In this document: positions 62,976-64,000 of the stretch, one piece after another
How positions within the stretch are numbered: position 1 is the first letter of the stretch
Layout: each line of letters opens with the position of its first letter
Position numbers and translations under genes: made by a program
Notes under the pieces: model-generated
Databases searched by the model: none
What the model was told of the DNA's origin: nothing
Seen by the model: only the letters and a program-made list of their open reading frames with translations
Source: Ruegeria atlantica
Lineage (GTDB): Bacteria > Pseudomonadota > Alphaproteobacteria > Rhodobacterales > Rhodobacteraceae
NCBI RefSeq assembly: GCF_013032005.1
Contig: NZ_WQBE01000002.1
Span: forward strand, 124,001 to 188,000
DNA length: 64,000 nucleotides
Direction of reading: 5' to 3'

Positions 62976-63842
62976 TCAGGCGCGTACCAGCGCCTCATAA
63001 TCTGCGGCGATCTCGCGGGTCAGATCTCCGACTTCGAAAGTGTAGTCGCCGATTTGCCCCACCGGAGTGACCTCGGCCGCTGTGCCGGTCAGCCAGCATT
63101 GCTCGAAATCAGCCATTTCTTCGGGCTTGATACGACGTTCGATCACGTTGATGCCCTTGTCTTTCAGCATCTGGATCACGGTCTGACGGGTGATGCCGTT
63201 CAGGAAGCAATCGGCCAACGGAGTATGTACCTCGCCATCCTTGACGAAAAACACGTTGGCACCGGTCGCCTCGGCCACATAGCCGTTGTAGTCCATGAAC
63301 AGCGCGTCCGAGCAGCCCTTGGCCTCGGCCTTGTGCTTGGAAATGGTGCAGATCATGTAGAGACCCGCCGCCTTAGCGTGAACCGGGATGGTTTCGGGGC
63401 TGGGGCGTTTCCATTCGGCGATGTCCAGCTTGGCGCCTTGCATCTTAGCGTCGCCATAATAGGCGCCCCAAGGCCAAACCGCGACGGCCATACGTACCGG
63501 GTTTCGGGCCGAGGCCACGCCCATATCTTCGCCCGAACCGCGCCAGACCAGCACCCGCACATAGGCGTCCTGCAGACCGCTGGCTTTCAGGGTTTCTTCC
63601 TTGGCGGCTTCGATCTGATCGATCGTATAAGGCATCGGCATGTCCAGCGCGTCGGCAGATGCGATCAAACGCTCGGAATGCTCGCGGCTTTTGAAGATCT
63701 TGCCGTTATATGCGCGCTCACCTTCGAACACCGAGGACGCATAGTGCATTGCATGAGACAGGATGTGTACATTGGCATCGCGCCAAGGCACCAGTTCACC
63801 GTCTATCCAGATCACGCCGTCACGATCATCATACCCCGCCAT
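62976..63842 (-). CDS. ilvE: Branched-chain amino acid aminotransferase
   Basis: A 288-residue PLP fold type IV transaminase for the last step of Leu, Ile and Val synthesis. The catalytic Lys lies in VHAKAAGLYMICTISK. VAEATGANVFFVKDG, LNGITRQTVIQM and CWLTGTAAEVTPV are family motifs. A perfect AGGAGG 6 bp upstream fixes the ATG at 63842. Confidence 0.95.
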   Translation of the reverse strand: MAGYDDRDGVIWIDGELVPWRDANVHILSHAMHYASSVFEGERAYNGKIFKSREHSERLIASADALDMPMPYTIDQIEAAKEETLKASGLQDAYVRVLVWRGSGEDMGVASARNPVRMAVAVWPWGAYYGDAKMQGAKLDIAEWKRPSPETIPVHAKAAGLYMICTISKHKAEAKGCSDALFMDYNGYVAEATGANVFFVKDGEVHTPLADCFLNGITRQTVIQMLKDKGINVIERRIKPEEMADFEQCWLTGTAAEVTPVGQIGDYTFEVGDLTREIAADYEALVRA

Positions 63843-63901
63843 GCGAAACCTCCTGAACTGGGTTGAATTTTTCGCTTGTTGCGCCATTTAAGTCCGATGC
63901 G

Positions 63902-63974
63902 GACATAAAGTTGCGCAGAAACTGCGGTTCGATACCTGTCCACTCTTGGAATGTCAATAACGCTGACATAAAGT
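63902..63974. repeat. Repeated GACATAAAGT upstream of ilvE
   Basis: GACATAAAGT occurs at 63902-63911 and 63965-63974, 63 bp apart, in the ilvE upstream region. It could be a regulator site for ilvE or a divergent gene starting near 63991 (ATGAGGCAAA runs off the window). Confidence 0.35.
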
Positions 63975-64000
63975 CGGTCCTGAGTAACGAATGAGGCAAA

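Noticed and set aside
1..64000. CRISPR arrays, rRNA genes and insertion-sequence transposases
   Set aside because: No regularly spaced repeats, no rRNA-like sequence and no transposase motifs were found.

Overview
The window looks like a chromosomal segment of a Roseobacter-group alphaproteobacterium (Rhodobacteraceae), probably close to Ruegeria/Phaeobacter-type genomes. The grounds are the GC-rich coding sequence, many ATGA-coupled start/stop overlaps, the petABC (fbc) operon beside a cytochrome c2 gene, the alphaproteobacterial SOS box form (GAAC-N7-GAAC), and family combinations typical of that group (DUF1285/MoxR/DUF58/DUF4159, zf-CHCC, chalcone-isomerase-like plus DUF3833 cluster). No photosynthesis genes are seen. 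The genus is inference.

Layout. 1-9.2 kb: murein endopeptidase mepA (cut by the window edge) with an Atg22-like MFS exporter, yggT, recQ, yaaA, a VOC protein, a hybrid histidine kinase with two receiver domains, and a hydratase-family protein with a signal peptide. 9.2-16.5 kb: a tightly overlapping MoxR ATPase - DUF58 - DUF4159/BatA - membrane protein operon, divergent from a DUF1285 gene. 16.5-32.6 kb: housekeeping and metabolic genes (EamA exporters, hyi, polA, a YrbL-like kinase, a lone ABC ATPase, truncated haemoglobin, glutathione-dependent formaldehyde dehydrogenase). These include a dispersed SOS mutagenesis pair: dnaE2, whose C-terminus appears shortened, and imuB. Each has its own LexA-type box, and no imuA is present in the window. 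32.6-37 kb: a stress-type cluster (SDR, FAD oxidoreductase, chalcone-isomerase-like protein, MFS, two DUF3833 proteins). Its divergent promoter region carries two matching TGATCC-N16-CGTA motifs, suggesting control by an ECF sigma factor of the RpoE-ChrR (singlet oxygen) type. 37-41.4 kb: a porin and a five-gene TonB/ExbB/ExbD/ExbD operon.

41.8-49.4 kb is a 7.6-kb integrative element inserted into the 3' half of a tRNA-Lys(TTT) gene. It is bounded by a 50-bp perfect direct repeat. It carries a tyrosine integrase, an AlpA/excisionase-like regulator, a putative replication initiation factor preceded by a perfect 11-bp hairpin, a lipoprotein, several unknown small membrane and zinc-ribbon proteins, a truncated serine recombinase and one small gene broken by an in-frame stop. 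No capsid, terminase or conjugation genes are visible, so it resembles a small replicating integrative element or phage satellite. This is the best candidate for something undescribed in the window.

49.6-64 kb returns to core genes: dapF-mtaB, an HNH protein, petABC, cytochrome c2, a GST, an FMN riboswitch in front of a RibH2-like lumazine synthase, aroC, an HD-domain protein, a DMT exporter, cobO, an AraC-family regulator and ilvE.
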